Assembly (NCBI RefSeq): GCF_029968035.1
Contig: NZ_JASCIQ010000038.1
Location: 1-64,000 of the forward strand
Source of the DNA: Streptomyces cavernicola
GTDB lineage: Bacteria; Actinomycetota; Actinomycetes; Streptomycetales; Streptomycetaceae
DNA: 64,000 nt
Reading direction: 5' to 3'
A program made the position numbers and the translations under genes. The notes beneath the pieces were generated by a model. It did no database searches. It was not told where the DNA came from and saw nothing but the letters and a program-made list of their open reading frames with translations. Positions 58,067 to 64,000 of the stretch are shown one piece after another (within the stretch, counting starts at the first letter, position 1; each line of letters opens with the position of its first letter).

Positions 58067-59239
58067 CTACCGCCCCAGCACCACCGTCCCAGAGGAGCAG
58101 AACCAACCCCCCGTGCCCGAAGCCACCGCAAGCGCCGGAAGGCTGCCGTCCGGCTTGCGGACCTGGCCCTCACCCGCCTCGCCGCGCAGCTGCCGTACCG
58201 CCTCCACCAGGAGGAACAAGCCGCGCATGCCCGGGTGTTGGGCCGAGAGCCCGCCGCCGTCGGTGTTCACCGGCAGCTCCCCGTCCCGCAGCAGCCGCCC
58301 CTTCTCCACGAACGCGCCGCCCTCGCCCTTGGCGCAGAAGCCGAGGTCCTCCAAGGTCACGAGGGTCATGTACGTGAAGGCGTCGTAGATCTCCGCGACG
58401 TCGATCTCGTCGGGCCGTACGCCCGCCCGCTCGAAGGCGAGCCGCCCGCTCACCGCCGCCGGGGAGACCGTGAAGTCGTCCCACTCGGACATCGTGGTGT
58501 GCGAGACGTGCTCGCCCGAACCAAGGACCCAGACAGGGGACTTGGCGCAGTCCTGAACCAGGTCCTCGGCGACCAGGAGGACCGCCGCGCCCCCGTCGCT
58601 CCGTATGCAGCAGTGCAGCTTCGTGAACGGGTCCGCGATCATCGGCCCCGCCAGGACGTCGTCCACGGTGATCGGCTCGCGGAACATCGCGTCGGGATTG
58701 TGCGCCGCGTTGGCCCGCGCCTGCACGGCGACCTCTGCCAACTGCTCGATGGTCGTGCCGTATTCGTGCATGTGGCGGCGCGCGGCCATCGCGTACTTGG
58801 AGATCAGCGTGTGCCCGTACGGGACCTCGAACTGGAGCGGGCCGCGCGCGCCGAAGGACAGATTGGAGGTGCGGCGCTTCGCCTTGATGTCGGCGCGGGC
58901 GGTGGAGCCGTAGACGAGCAGCACGGCGCGCGCGTGCCCGGCGGCGATGGCCTCGGCGGCGTGCGCGGCCATGACTTCCCAGGTGGAGCCGCCGACGGAG
59001 GTGGAGTCGACCCAGGTCGGCTTCAGGCCCAGATACTCGGCGACCTCGACGGGCGCGAGCGTGCCGAGCCCGGCCGAGGCGAAGCCGTCGATGACGCCGC
59101 GGTCGAGCCCCGAGTTGGCGAGGGCGCGGCGGGCCGCCTGGGCGTGCAGGGCGTAAGGGGTGGCGTCGTCGACCTTGCCGCAGTCCGAGAGCGCGATGCC
59201 GGCGACGGCGACCTTGCGTGGAGTGGAGGCTGAGGACAT
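58067..59239 (-). CDS. Thiolase-superfamily lipid-transfer protein (Ltp2-like aldolase)
   Basis: The 390-residue protein has the SCP-x/thiolase fold: GVIDGFASAGLGT, STSVGGSTWEVMAAHAAEAI in place of the nucleophilic Cys region, VAEIYDAFTYMTLVTLEDLG, and the C-terminal SGTGGWFCSSGTVVL. The serine-for-cysteine context at the usual nucleophile suggests retro-aldolase rather than thiolase chemistry, as in Ltp2-type steroid aldolases, which need a DUF35 partner such as the product of 53235-53687. It is divergent from the acyl-CoA dehydrogenase gene, with two operators between them. Confidence 0.88.
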   Translation of the reverse strand: MSSASTPRKVAVAGIALSDCGKVDDATPYALHAQAARRALANSGLDRGVIDGFASAGLGTLAPVEVAEYLGLKPTWVDSTSVGGSTWEVMAAHAAEAIAAGHARAVLLVYGSTARADIKAKRRTSNLSFGARGPLQFEVPYGHTLISKYAMAARRHMHEYGTTIEQLAEVAVQARANAAHNPDAMFREPITVDDVLAGPMIADPFTKLHCCIRSDGGAAVLLVAEDLVQDCAKSPVWVLGSGEHVSHTTMSEWDDFTVSPAAVSGRLAFERAGVRPDEIDVAEIYDAFTYMTLVTLEDLGFCAKGEGGAFVEKGRLLRDGELPVNTDGGGLSAQHPGMRGLFLLVEAVRQLRGEAGEGQVRKPDGSLPALAVASGTGGWFCSSGTVVLGR

Positions 59240-59243
59240 AGAT

Positions 59244-59258
59244 CTGACGGTACATCAG
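59244..59258. promoter_or_regulatory. Regulon operator CTGAC-N5-ATCAG
   Basis: One mismatch from the palindrome, CTGAC-ggtac-ATCAG. It lies 5 bp upstream of the thiolase-like gene start, in or near the ribosome-binding region. Confidence 0.7.
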
Positions 59259-59316
59259 ATATGGCTCGGGGTAGCAGGGCTCCGACCTCTGTGCATCTGG
59301 CAGTCGCCGCCCTAAC

Positions 59317-59331
59317 ATGACGGCCCGTCAG
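59317..59331. promoter_or_regulatory. Regulon operator ATGAC-N5-GTCAG
   Basis: One mismatch, ATGAC-ggccc-GTCAG. It lies 46 bp upstream of the acyl-CoA dehydrogenase start. Confidence 0.7.
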
Positions 59332-59377
59332 ATCGGAGGTCGGTACCGTACCCGCCTCCGAGGGGAGGAGCCTGCCG

Positions 59378-60583
59378 ATGGACGCCGCCTTCACCGCGGA
59401 GCAGGACGAGATCCGGCGCGCCCTGCGCGAACTCGTCGCCAAGCGCTGCGGCCCGGACGAGGCCGCGGCCGCGGCCCGCACACCCCAGGGGTACGACACC
59501 GCGCTCTGGCAGACCCTCGCCGAGCAGCTCGCCCTGCCCGGCCTCGCCGTCCCCGAGGAATTCGGCGGGGCCGGGGGCACGACCACCGAACTCGCCCTGG
59601 CCGGTGAGGAGATGGGGCGCGCCCTCGCGCCGAGCCCCCTGCTCGCCAGTGCCGTGCTCGCCGCCCCGCTCATCGCCCGCCTCGGCACCGAGGAGCAGCG
59701 CCGCACCCACCTGCCCGACCTCGCCGCGGGCCGCACCACCGCCGCCCTCGCCCTGCCCGGCGCCTCCCTGGCCACCGCGCTCGGCCTCGCCGGGGACGGC
59801 ACCGGCGACTGGGCGGGCGGCGGCCGCGCCGGCGGCGTCCAGGCCGGCTCCGGCAGCGAGGGCTGGCGGCTCTACGGGCAGGCCGAGCAGGTCCTCGACG
59901 GGCACAGCGCCGACCTGCTCGTCGTCGCCGCCCACACCGGCGGCTTCGCCCGCTCCCGCACCCTGCTGTTCCTCGTACGCGCCGACGCCCCCGGAGTCGT
60001 CGCCGTACGGCGGACCGTGCTTGACGAGACCCGACCGCAGGCCCGCGTCGAACTGCGGGATGCGCAGGCCGAGTTGCTGGGCGTCGACGACGCGCCGGCG
60101 GTGGCCGATGCCCTCGCCGCGACCGGCGACGCCGCGGCCGCCGTCCTCGCGGCGGAGGCCGCGGGCGCGGCCGAGGCGGCACTCGCCAGAACGGTCGAGC
60201 AGACGCGCGAGCGCGAGCGGTCCGGGCGCGCGGGCTCCTTCCGGGCGGCCAGGAACCGGCTCGCGGACGTGTACGTGACCGTCCAGGCGGCCCGCTCCGC
60301 GGCGTACTACGCGGCGCTGGGTGAGGGCGCGGCCGCCGACGGGGCCCGGCGGGGCGGTGCGCTCGCCCTCGCCCAGGCGCTGGAGGCGCTGCGTGCCGCG
60401 TCGACCGAGGCCGTCCAGCTGTCCGGCGGTGACGGCGGCGGCGACGGCTCGACCTGGGAGGACGCCGCGCACCGCTACTTCAAGCGGGCCGCGGGCGACG
60501 AGCTGCTCTTCGGGCCCGTGCACCGGCTCCGCGAGCAGGCGGCGGAACGGGCGGGGCTCTTCGGCGCGGAGGTGGCGGTCTGA
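59378..60583 (+). CDS. Acyl-CoA dehydrogenase, divergent
   Basis: ATG 59378 behind GAGGGGAGGAG gives 401 residues. The N-terminal domain is typical (LALPGLAVPEEFGGAGGTTT, GEEMGRALAPSPLL), but the C-terminal signatures are eroded. RSGRAGSFRAARNRLAD replaces the usual QFG-x-PIGSFQAVKH, and GGDGGGDGSTWEDAAHRYFKRA replaces the HGGIGFTWEHD-type segment. It may be the non-catalytic subunit of a heteromeric enzyme. It overlaps the next gene by TGATG. Confidence 0.85.
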   Translation: MDAAFTAEQDEIRRALRELVAKRCGPDEAAAAARTPQGYDTALWQTLAEQLALPGLAVPEEFGGAGGTTTELALAGEEMGRALAPSPLLASAVLAAPLIARLGTEEQRRTHLPDLAAGRTTAALALPGASLATALGLAGDGTGDWAGGGRAGGVQAGSGSEGWRLYGQAEQVLDGHSADLLVVAAHTGGFARSRTLLFLVRADAPGVVAVRRTVLDETRPQARVELRDAQAELLGVDDAPAVADALAATGDAAAAVLAAEAAGAAEAALARTVEQTRERERSGRAGSFRAARNRLADVYVTVQAARSAAYYAALGEGAAADGARRGGALALAQALEALRAASTEAVQLSGGDGGGDGSTWEDAAHRYFKRAAGDELLFGPVHRLREQAAERAGLFGAEVAV

Positions 60584-61062
60584 TGTCCGTCGGAACCCGG
60601 CTCGTGCAGAAGGTCTCGTCGACCCGCGCCTTCGCGAAGGTCGCGCCCCGCTTCATCCCCGCCATGGACCGTGCGGTGCACCGGCTCACTCGCGGGAAGG
60701 TGCTGCTCAGCTCGCAGATGCTGCCCGGCGTCGTGCTCACCGCGCGCGGCGCGAAGAGCGGCCTCGAACGCCGTACGCCACTGGCGTGCATGCCGGAGAA
60801 GTCCGCCGGTACGTGGCTGCTCATCGGCTCCAACTTCGGCCGCCCCGGCCACCCCGCCTGGACGGCGAACCTCCTGGCGCACCCGGAGGTGTCGATCAGC
60901 TGGAAGGGCGAGGAAATCCCGGTCAGGGCCCGGCTGTTGGCGGGCGACGAGCGGGCGCGGGCGTGGGCGGAGGCGTTGCGGTTCTGGCCCCCGTACGCGA
61001 CGTACCAGGCGCGGGTGGACCGAGAGATCCGCCTCTTCCGCCTGGAGCGCCGCCCCACCTGA
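60583..61062 (+). CDS. Deazaflavin (F420)-dependent nitroreductase-family protein
   Basis: The 159-residue split-barrel protein is of the DDN type: VVLTARGAKSGLERRTPLACM, LLIGSNFGRPGHPAWTANLL and VSISWKGEEIPVRARLL. These F420H2-dependent enzymes reduce enones, quinones and nitro groups. It is translationally coupled to the acyl-CoA dehydrogenase, consistent with a double-bond redox step in the regulon pathway. A repeat element follows. Confidence 0.88.
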   Translation: MSVGTRLVQKVSSTRAFAKVAPRFIPAMDRAVHRLTRGKVLLSSQMLPGVVLTARGAKSGLERRTPLACMPEKSAGTWLLIGSNFGRPGHPAWTANLLAHPEVSISWKGEEIPVRARLLAGDERARAWAEALRFWPPYATYQARVDREIRLFRLERRPT

Positions 61063-61067
61063 TTTTT

Positions 61068-61545
61068 TTCCCCACCCCACCCCTTCCCGAAAGCCCTCAG
61101 CGGACAGCTCGGGGGCTGCGCCCCCGGGCCCCCGCTCCCCGGGGGCGGCAGCCCCGGCCCCTGCCCGGGGCTGCCGCCCCCGGACCCCGCTTCGGGGCTG
61201 CGCCCCGTTCCCCGGTTGTTGTTCGGGTGCGGCCCCGTCGTGGCTGGTCGCGCAGTTCCCCGCGCCCCTGCCCGGGGCTGCGCCCCTGGACCCCGCTCGG
61301 GGGCCGGCCCCCGGAACCCCCGCTCCTCAAACGCCGGAGGGGCTGAATTTGCCCCGCCCCTCGGATGCGGGATGGGGCCAAGTCGAGTGCCCCGTCAGGG
61401 GCGCGGGGAACTGCGCGATCAGCCACGATGGCGTGGAAGCCGAACGCCGGACCGGGCTCGGGGTGAAGCCCCGGTTTTTTAGGGGCGCGGGGAACTGCGC
61501 GGCCAGCCACGACGGCGCGGGAGTCGAACGACAGCCGGGAGAACG
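61068..61545. repeat. GC-rich intergenic element, composite copies 6-8
   Basis: Starts with the left end CCCCACCCCTTCCCGAAAGC (to about 61093). The module CGTCGTGGCTGGTCGCGCAG occurs at about 61237. It recurs inverted as GGGGAACTGCGCGATCAGCC (about 61406) and GGGGAACTGCGCGGCCAGCC (about 61487), and CAAACGCCGGAGGGGCTGAA lies between. At least three element cores are nested or concatenated between two convergent genes. No gene is seen. Confidence 0.78.
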
Positions 61546-61547
61546 CC

Positions 61548-61585
61548 GAAGGCGACGGGCCGTTGGAGGACGGCCCGTCGCCTTC
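61548..61585. terminator. Strong hairpin terminator of the TetR gene
   Basis: A perfect 16-bp stem, GAAGGCGACGGGCCGT with its complement at 61570-61585, closes a 6-nt loop. It sits 36 bp past the TetR stop codon and between convergent genes. Confidence 0.8.
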
Positions 61586-61621
61586 TTGACAGGATGGGTG
61601 GGCAGGGGGAAACCCCTGCGG

Positions 61622-62269
61622 CTACTTCGTGGGCTTCTTGCCGGTGATGCCCAGATGCACCAACAGCGCCAGATTCGGCTTGAGTTCGGCCTGCTTGACG
61701 CCCCAGCTCTGAAAGCCCTTCTGGTGCGAGGCGACCGCCGCGAGCATCGCGACGAGCGAGCCGGCCATCGCCGCGGGGCTGACGTCCTTGTCGACCTTGC
61801 CCTTGGACTGCAGGTCCTTGACCGTGTCCGTAAGGGAGTTGGTGACGGAGTTCAGGATCTTCATCCTGATCTTGTAGAAGCGCTTGTCGCCCTCGGCCGC
61901 GCCGAGATCCACCACGCGCAGGATCGCGTCGTTCTTGCGCCAGAAGTCCAGGAAGCCGTCGACCAGCTCCTGCGCCGCCAGCCAGCCGGACTTGCCGACC
62001 CAGGACCGCTCGGCGAGCACATCCGTCAACCCCGCGCCCTCGGCGGCCATTTGCTCGGCGATCTCCAGGACGGCGCCCTCGACGTCCGGGAAGTACTGGT
62101 AGAAGGTCGCGGGCGAAGTCCCGGCCTTACGGGCGACATCGATGACCTTGACGTCCCGGTACGGCGAAGAACTGAGCATCTCGCTGAGGCAGTCGAGCAA
62201 CTTCTGCCGCGTCGCCTGACCGCGTCGTCCGGCAACACGGCCGTCGACGGTGCGTACTTGTCCTGTCAT
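61622..62269 (-). CDS. TetR-family regulator, candidate repressor of the CTGAC-N5-GTCAG regulon
   Basis: The 215-residue protein has a TetR DNA-binding domain at about 17-65 (RQKLLDCLSEMLSSSPYRDV, VARKAGTSPATFYQYFPDVE) and a large helical ligand domain like those of KstR/acyl-CoA-responsive regulators. A one-mismatch copy of the operator found throughout the catabolic genes overlaps its own start codon, consistent with autorepression. The ligand is probably an acyl-CoA intermediate of the pathway. The regulator-operator assignment is inferred, not shown. Confidence 0.88.
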   Translation of the reverse strand: MTGQVRTVDGRVAGRRGQATRQKLLDCLSEMLSSSPYRDVKVIDVARKAGTSPATFYQYFPDVEGAVLEIAEQMAAEGAGLTDVLAERSWVGKSGWLAAQELVDGFLDFWRKNDAILRVVDLGAAEGDKRFYKIRMKILNSVTNSLTDTVKDLQSKGKVDKDVSPAAMAGSLVAMLAAVASHQKGFQSWGVKQAELKPNLALLVHLGITGKKPTK

Positions 62270-62277
62270 GCCGTCAG
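62263..62277. promoter_or_regulatory. Regulon operator CTGTC-N5-GTCAG at the TetR start
   Basis: CTGTC-atgcc-GTCAG has one mismatch and spans the ATG of the TetR gene. It suggests autoregulation. Confidence 0.62.
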
Positions 62278-62427
62278 CTTACCGAGGGGTGATCGGAGCG
62301 CGATTCGGCCGACTGCAAATGGGGCGGATGGTCGGGAAGGCCCCGCCGCAGCCCCTCTGTGTGGGCTCGCCCGTATCTGGACACAGTCTTACGTTGAGGG
62401 GGAAAGCTCCCGAGAAAGGGCGGGCTC

Positions 62428-63225
62428 ATGGCAGACACCCCGGTGGCCGGTTTCGCGGAGGGCGTCCCCTGCTGGGTCGACGCGCAGCTGCCCGACGTCG
62501 AGGCCGGCAAGCGGTTCTACGGCGCGCTCTTCGACTGGACCTTCGAGGACAGCACGAGCCCGGAGCAGGGACGGTACGCGCAGGCGTACAGCGAGGGCCG
62601 TGCGGTGGCGGCTCTCGCGCCCAAGCGGGACGGCCGCATGCCGACGGTGTGGAACGTGTACTTCGCGACCCCGGACGCGTACGCCCTCGCCCGCCGGATC
62701 AGGGCCGAGGGCGGGCAGGTCGTCACGGAGCCGACGCCGGTCGGGCCGTTCGGCACCGTCGCGCTGGCCGCCGACCCGGAGGGCGCCGTCTTCGGCCTCT
62801 GGCAGGGCGGCACGCGCCCCGGCTTCGAGAAGCGCGGCGAGCCGGACTCCTTCTGCTGGACCGAGGTGTATTCGAGGGACAAGGCGCTCGTCGACCCTTT
62901 TTACGAGGCGGTCTTCGGGTACGGCGGCGCGGATCTGGCCGACGCTGGCGACCAGTTCCGCACCTGGTCGCCGGTCGGCTCCCCGCCGGGCCCGGACACC
63001 GCGATCGGCGGCCGCTCCCTGGTCACCGGACAGTTCCCGGCCGAGATGCCCGCCCATTTCCTGGTCTATTTCAACGTCACGGACTGTGACGCCGTCGCCG
63101 CCGCGGCCAGACGCCTCGGCGGCCGGCTGCGCGCCGAGCCGTTCGACATCCCGTACGGGCGGATGGCCGTCGTCGTGGACGATCAGGGCGCTGTCTTCGC
63201 CGTACTGCAGGACCCCGAGGCGTAG
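62428..63225 (+). CDS. Two-domain VOC-family (glyoxalase/bleomycin-resistance-like) protein
   Basis: The 265-residue protein consists of two paralogous VOC modules, about 8-125 (PCWVDAQLPDVEAGKRFYGALFDW, LAADPEGAVFGLWQ) and about 140-262 (FCWTEVYSRDKALVDPFYEAVFGY, VDDQGAVFAVLQDPE). Similar proteins are annotated as CFP32/hydroxylase-like VOC proteins. The substrate is unknown. It is divergent from the TetR gene, but no operator lies close to its own start. Confidence 0.88.
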   Translation: MADTPVAGFAEGVPCWVDAQLPDVEAGKRFYGALFDWTFEDSTSPEQGRYAQAYSEGRAVAALAPKRDGRMPTVWNVYFATPDAYALARRIRAEGGQVVTEPTPVGPFGTVALAADPEGAVFGLWQGGTRPGFEKRGEPDSFCWTEVYSRDKALVDPFYEAVFGYGGADLADAGDQFRTWSPVGSPPGPDTAIGGRSLVTGQFPAEMPAHFLVYFNVTDCDAVAAAARRLGGRLRAEPFDIPYGRMAVVVDDQGAVFAVLQDPEA

Positions 63226-63511
63226 GAAGCAGGCGCGGGAAACGGTCCTCGAACGGCCCGGTTACTGTCACGTACCGGCAGCGAAGGTGAAGGGAAATGA
63301 CCGGATATCTCCTTGAATGAGCGAGGCATCCCGATTCGCCCTCTGGTTCGCAACCATCGCCCAGTACCGGAAGAATCGGGGTGCGTGCCGCCGCCGCGGC
63401 TCCTTGGTGAGACGCTGACCGGAAGCGGTTTGCACGCTCGGTCGGTTCGTACGCGGCTCATGCGACGCACAAGCGATACGTCGCGGTCTCGTACGGGGAG
63501 GTGGCAGGCAA
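63226..63511. other. Intergenic region before the kinase gene
   Basis: About 286 bp with slightly lower GC than the surroundings. No gene was recognised. It probably holds the kinase promoter. Confidence 0.35.
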
Positions 63512-64000
63512 GTGGTGGAGCAGCTGACGCAGCACGATCCGAGGCGGATCGGGCCGTTCGAGGTGCTTGGCCGGCTCGGTGCCGGCGGCATGGGGCTCGT
63601 CTATCTCGCGCGCTCGGCCTCCGGCCGCAGGGTCGCGATCAAGACGGTCAGGACGGAGCTCGCCGAGGACCAGCTGTTCCGCGTCCGCTTCACGCGCGAG
63701 GTGGAGGCGGCCCGCGCGGTGTCCGGCTTCTACACGGCGGCCGTGGTGGACGCCGACCCGCGCGCGGCGGTGCCCTGGCTCGCCACCGCGTACGTCCCGG
63801 CGCCCTCGCTCGAGGAGATAGTGAACGAGTGCGGGCCGCTGCCGGCCCAGGCGGTGCGCTGGCTGGCGGCGGGCGTCGCCGAGGCGCTGCAGTCCATCCA
63901 CGGCGCGGGCCTGGTCCACCGCGACCTGAAGCCGTCCAACGTCCTCGTCGTCGAGGACGGGCCGCGCGTGATCGACTTCGGCATCGCGTCTGGCGTCTCC
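63512..64000 (+). CDS. Ser/Thr protein kinase, N-terminal part (runs off the window)
   Basis: Begins at GTG 63512 (or 63515) behind GGGAGGTGG. The 163 visible residues form a PknB-type kinase N- and mid-lobe: glycine loop LGAGGMGLVYLA, VAIKTV with the catalytic Lys, HRDLKPSNVLV and IDFGIA. The C-terminal sensor or other domains lie beyond the end. The gene is partial only because the window ends. Confidence 0.92.
   Translation, partial: MVEQLTQHDPRRIGPFEVLGRLGAGGMGLVYLARSASGRRVAIKTVRTELAEDQLFRVRFTREVEAARAVSGFYTAAVVDADPRAAVPWLATAYVPAPSLEEIVNECGPLPAQAVRWLAAGVAEALQSIHGAGLVHRDLKPSNVLVVEDGPRVIDFGIASGVS

Noticed and set aside
1..64000. tRNA, rRNA and CRISPR loci
   Set aside because: No cloverleaf with a GTTCGA-type T arm, no rRNA sequence and no regularly spaced repeat-spacer pattern was found by eye.

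Overview
The window is high-GC actinobacterial DNA, almost certainly from a Streptomyces. The gene complement includes NsdA-like and XRE/DUF5753 regulators, DUF397, RsbW-like ATPases, a SCO4402-family protein, a bldA-type TTA codon pattern, GTG starts and GTGA/ATGA overlaps. GC-rich intergenic elements of a streptomycete type recur, and codon third positions are almost always G or C. There are no rRNA genes, tRNA genes or CRISPR arrays. Everything below comes from reading the sequence; no database search was run. Layout: 26-3035 is a minus-strand unit of a WXG100-like protein with 32-residue repeats, a DUF1023 alpha/beta hydrolase and a lipoprotein. 3364-6257 holds a broken 4-coumarate-CoA-ligase-like gene, an enoyl-CoA hydratase and a TetR regulator. 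6268-17852 is mostly housekeeping: esterase, pdxH, citrate synthase, PAS/GAF protein, SIS protein, DtxR/IdeR repressor, hydrolase, ABC exporter and a prim-pol domain protein. Downstream of citrate synthase, on the other strand, is a candidate small-peptide/structured RNA locus. 18271-28420 holds an NsdA-like regulator, a PQ-rich membrane protein, a periplasmic binding lipoprotein, a SCO4402-family protein, purU, an ECF sigma/anti-sigma pair, a STAS protein and an EF-hand protein. From 28633 to 62269 an acyl-CoA catabolic gene set is scattered over both strands: acyl-CoA ligases, an amidohydrolase, acyl-CoA dehydrogenases, a cyclase-fold hydrolase, an SDR, an alcohol dehydrogenase, a flavin reductase, an enoyl-CoA hydratase, a DUF35 protein, an Ltp2-like thiolase and a deazaflavin-type reductase. 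Copies of one palindrome, CTGAC-N5-GTCAG, sit in the upstream regions of five of its transcription units or divergent pairs, and one copy overlaps the start codon of the TetR gene at 61622-62269. This looks like one undescribed local regulon with its repressor. Two blocks of unrelated genes interrupt the catabolic set. The first (38251-48260) carries a graspetide RiPP cluster: precursor tgmA, ATP-grasp maturase tgmB with two apparent single-base frameshifts, and methyltransferase tgmC. It is flanked by two regulatory genes that each contain a rare TTA codon, and it also holds a transposase remnant. The second (53696-57998) holds XRE/DUF397 and small hypothetical genes. At least six copies of a GC-rich intergenic element occur; the best two have near-perfect terminal inverted repeats, and one copy marks the point where the ligase pseudogene is truncated. 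The window ends inside a Ser/Thr protein kinase gene.
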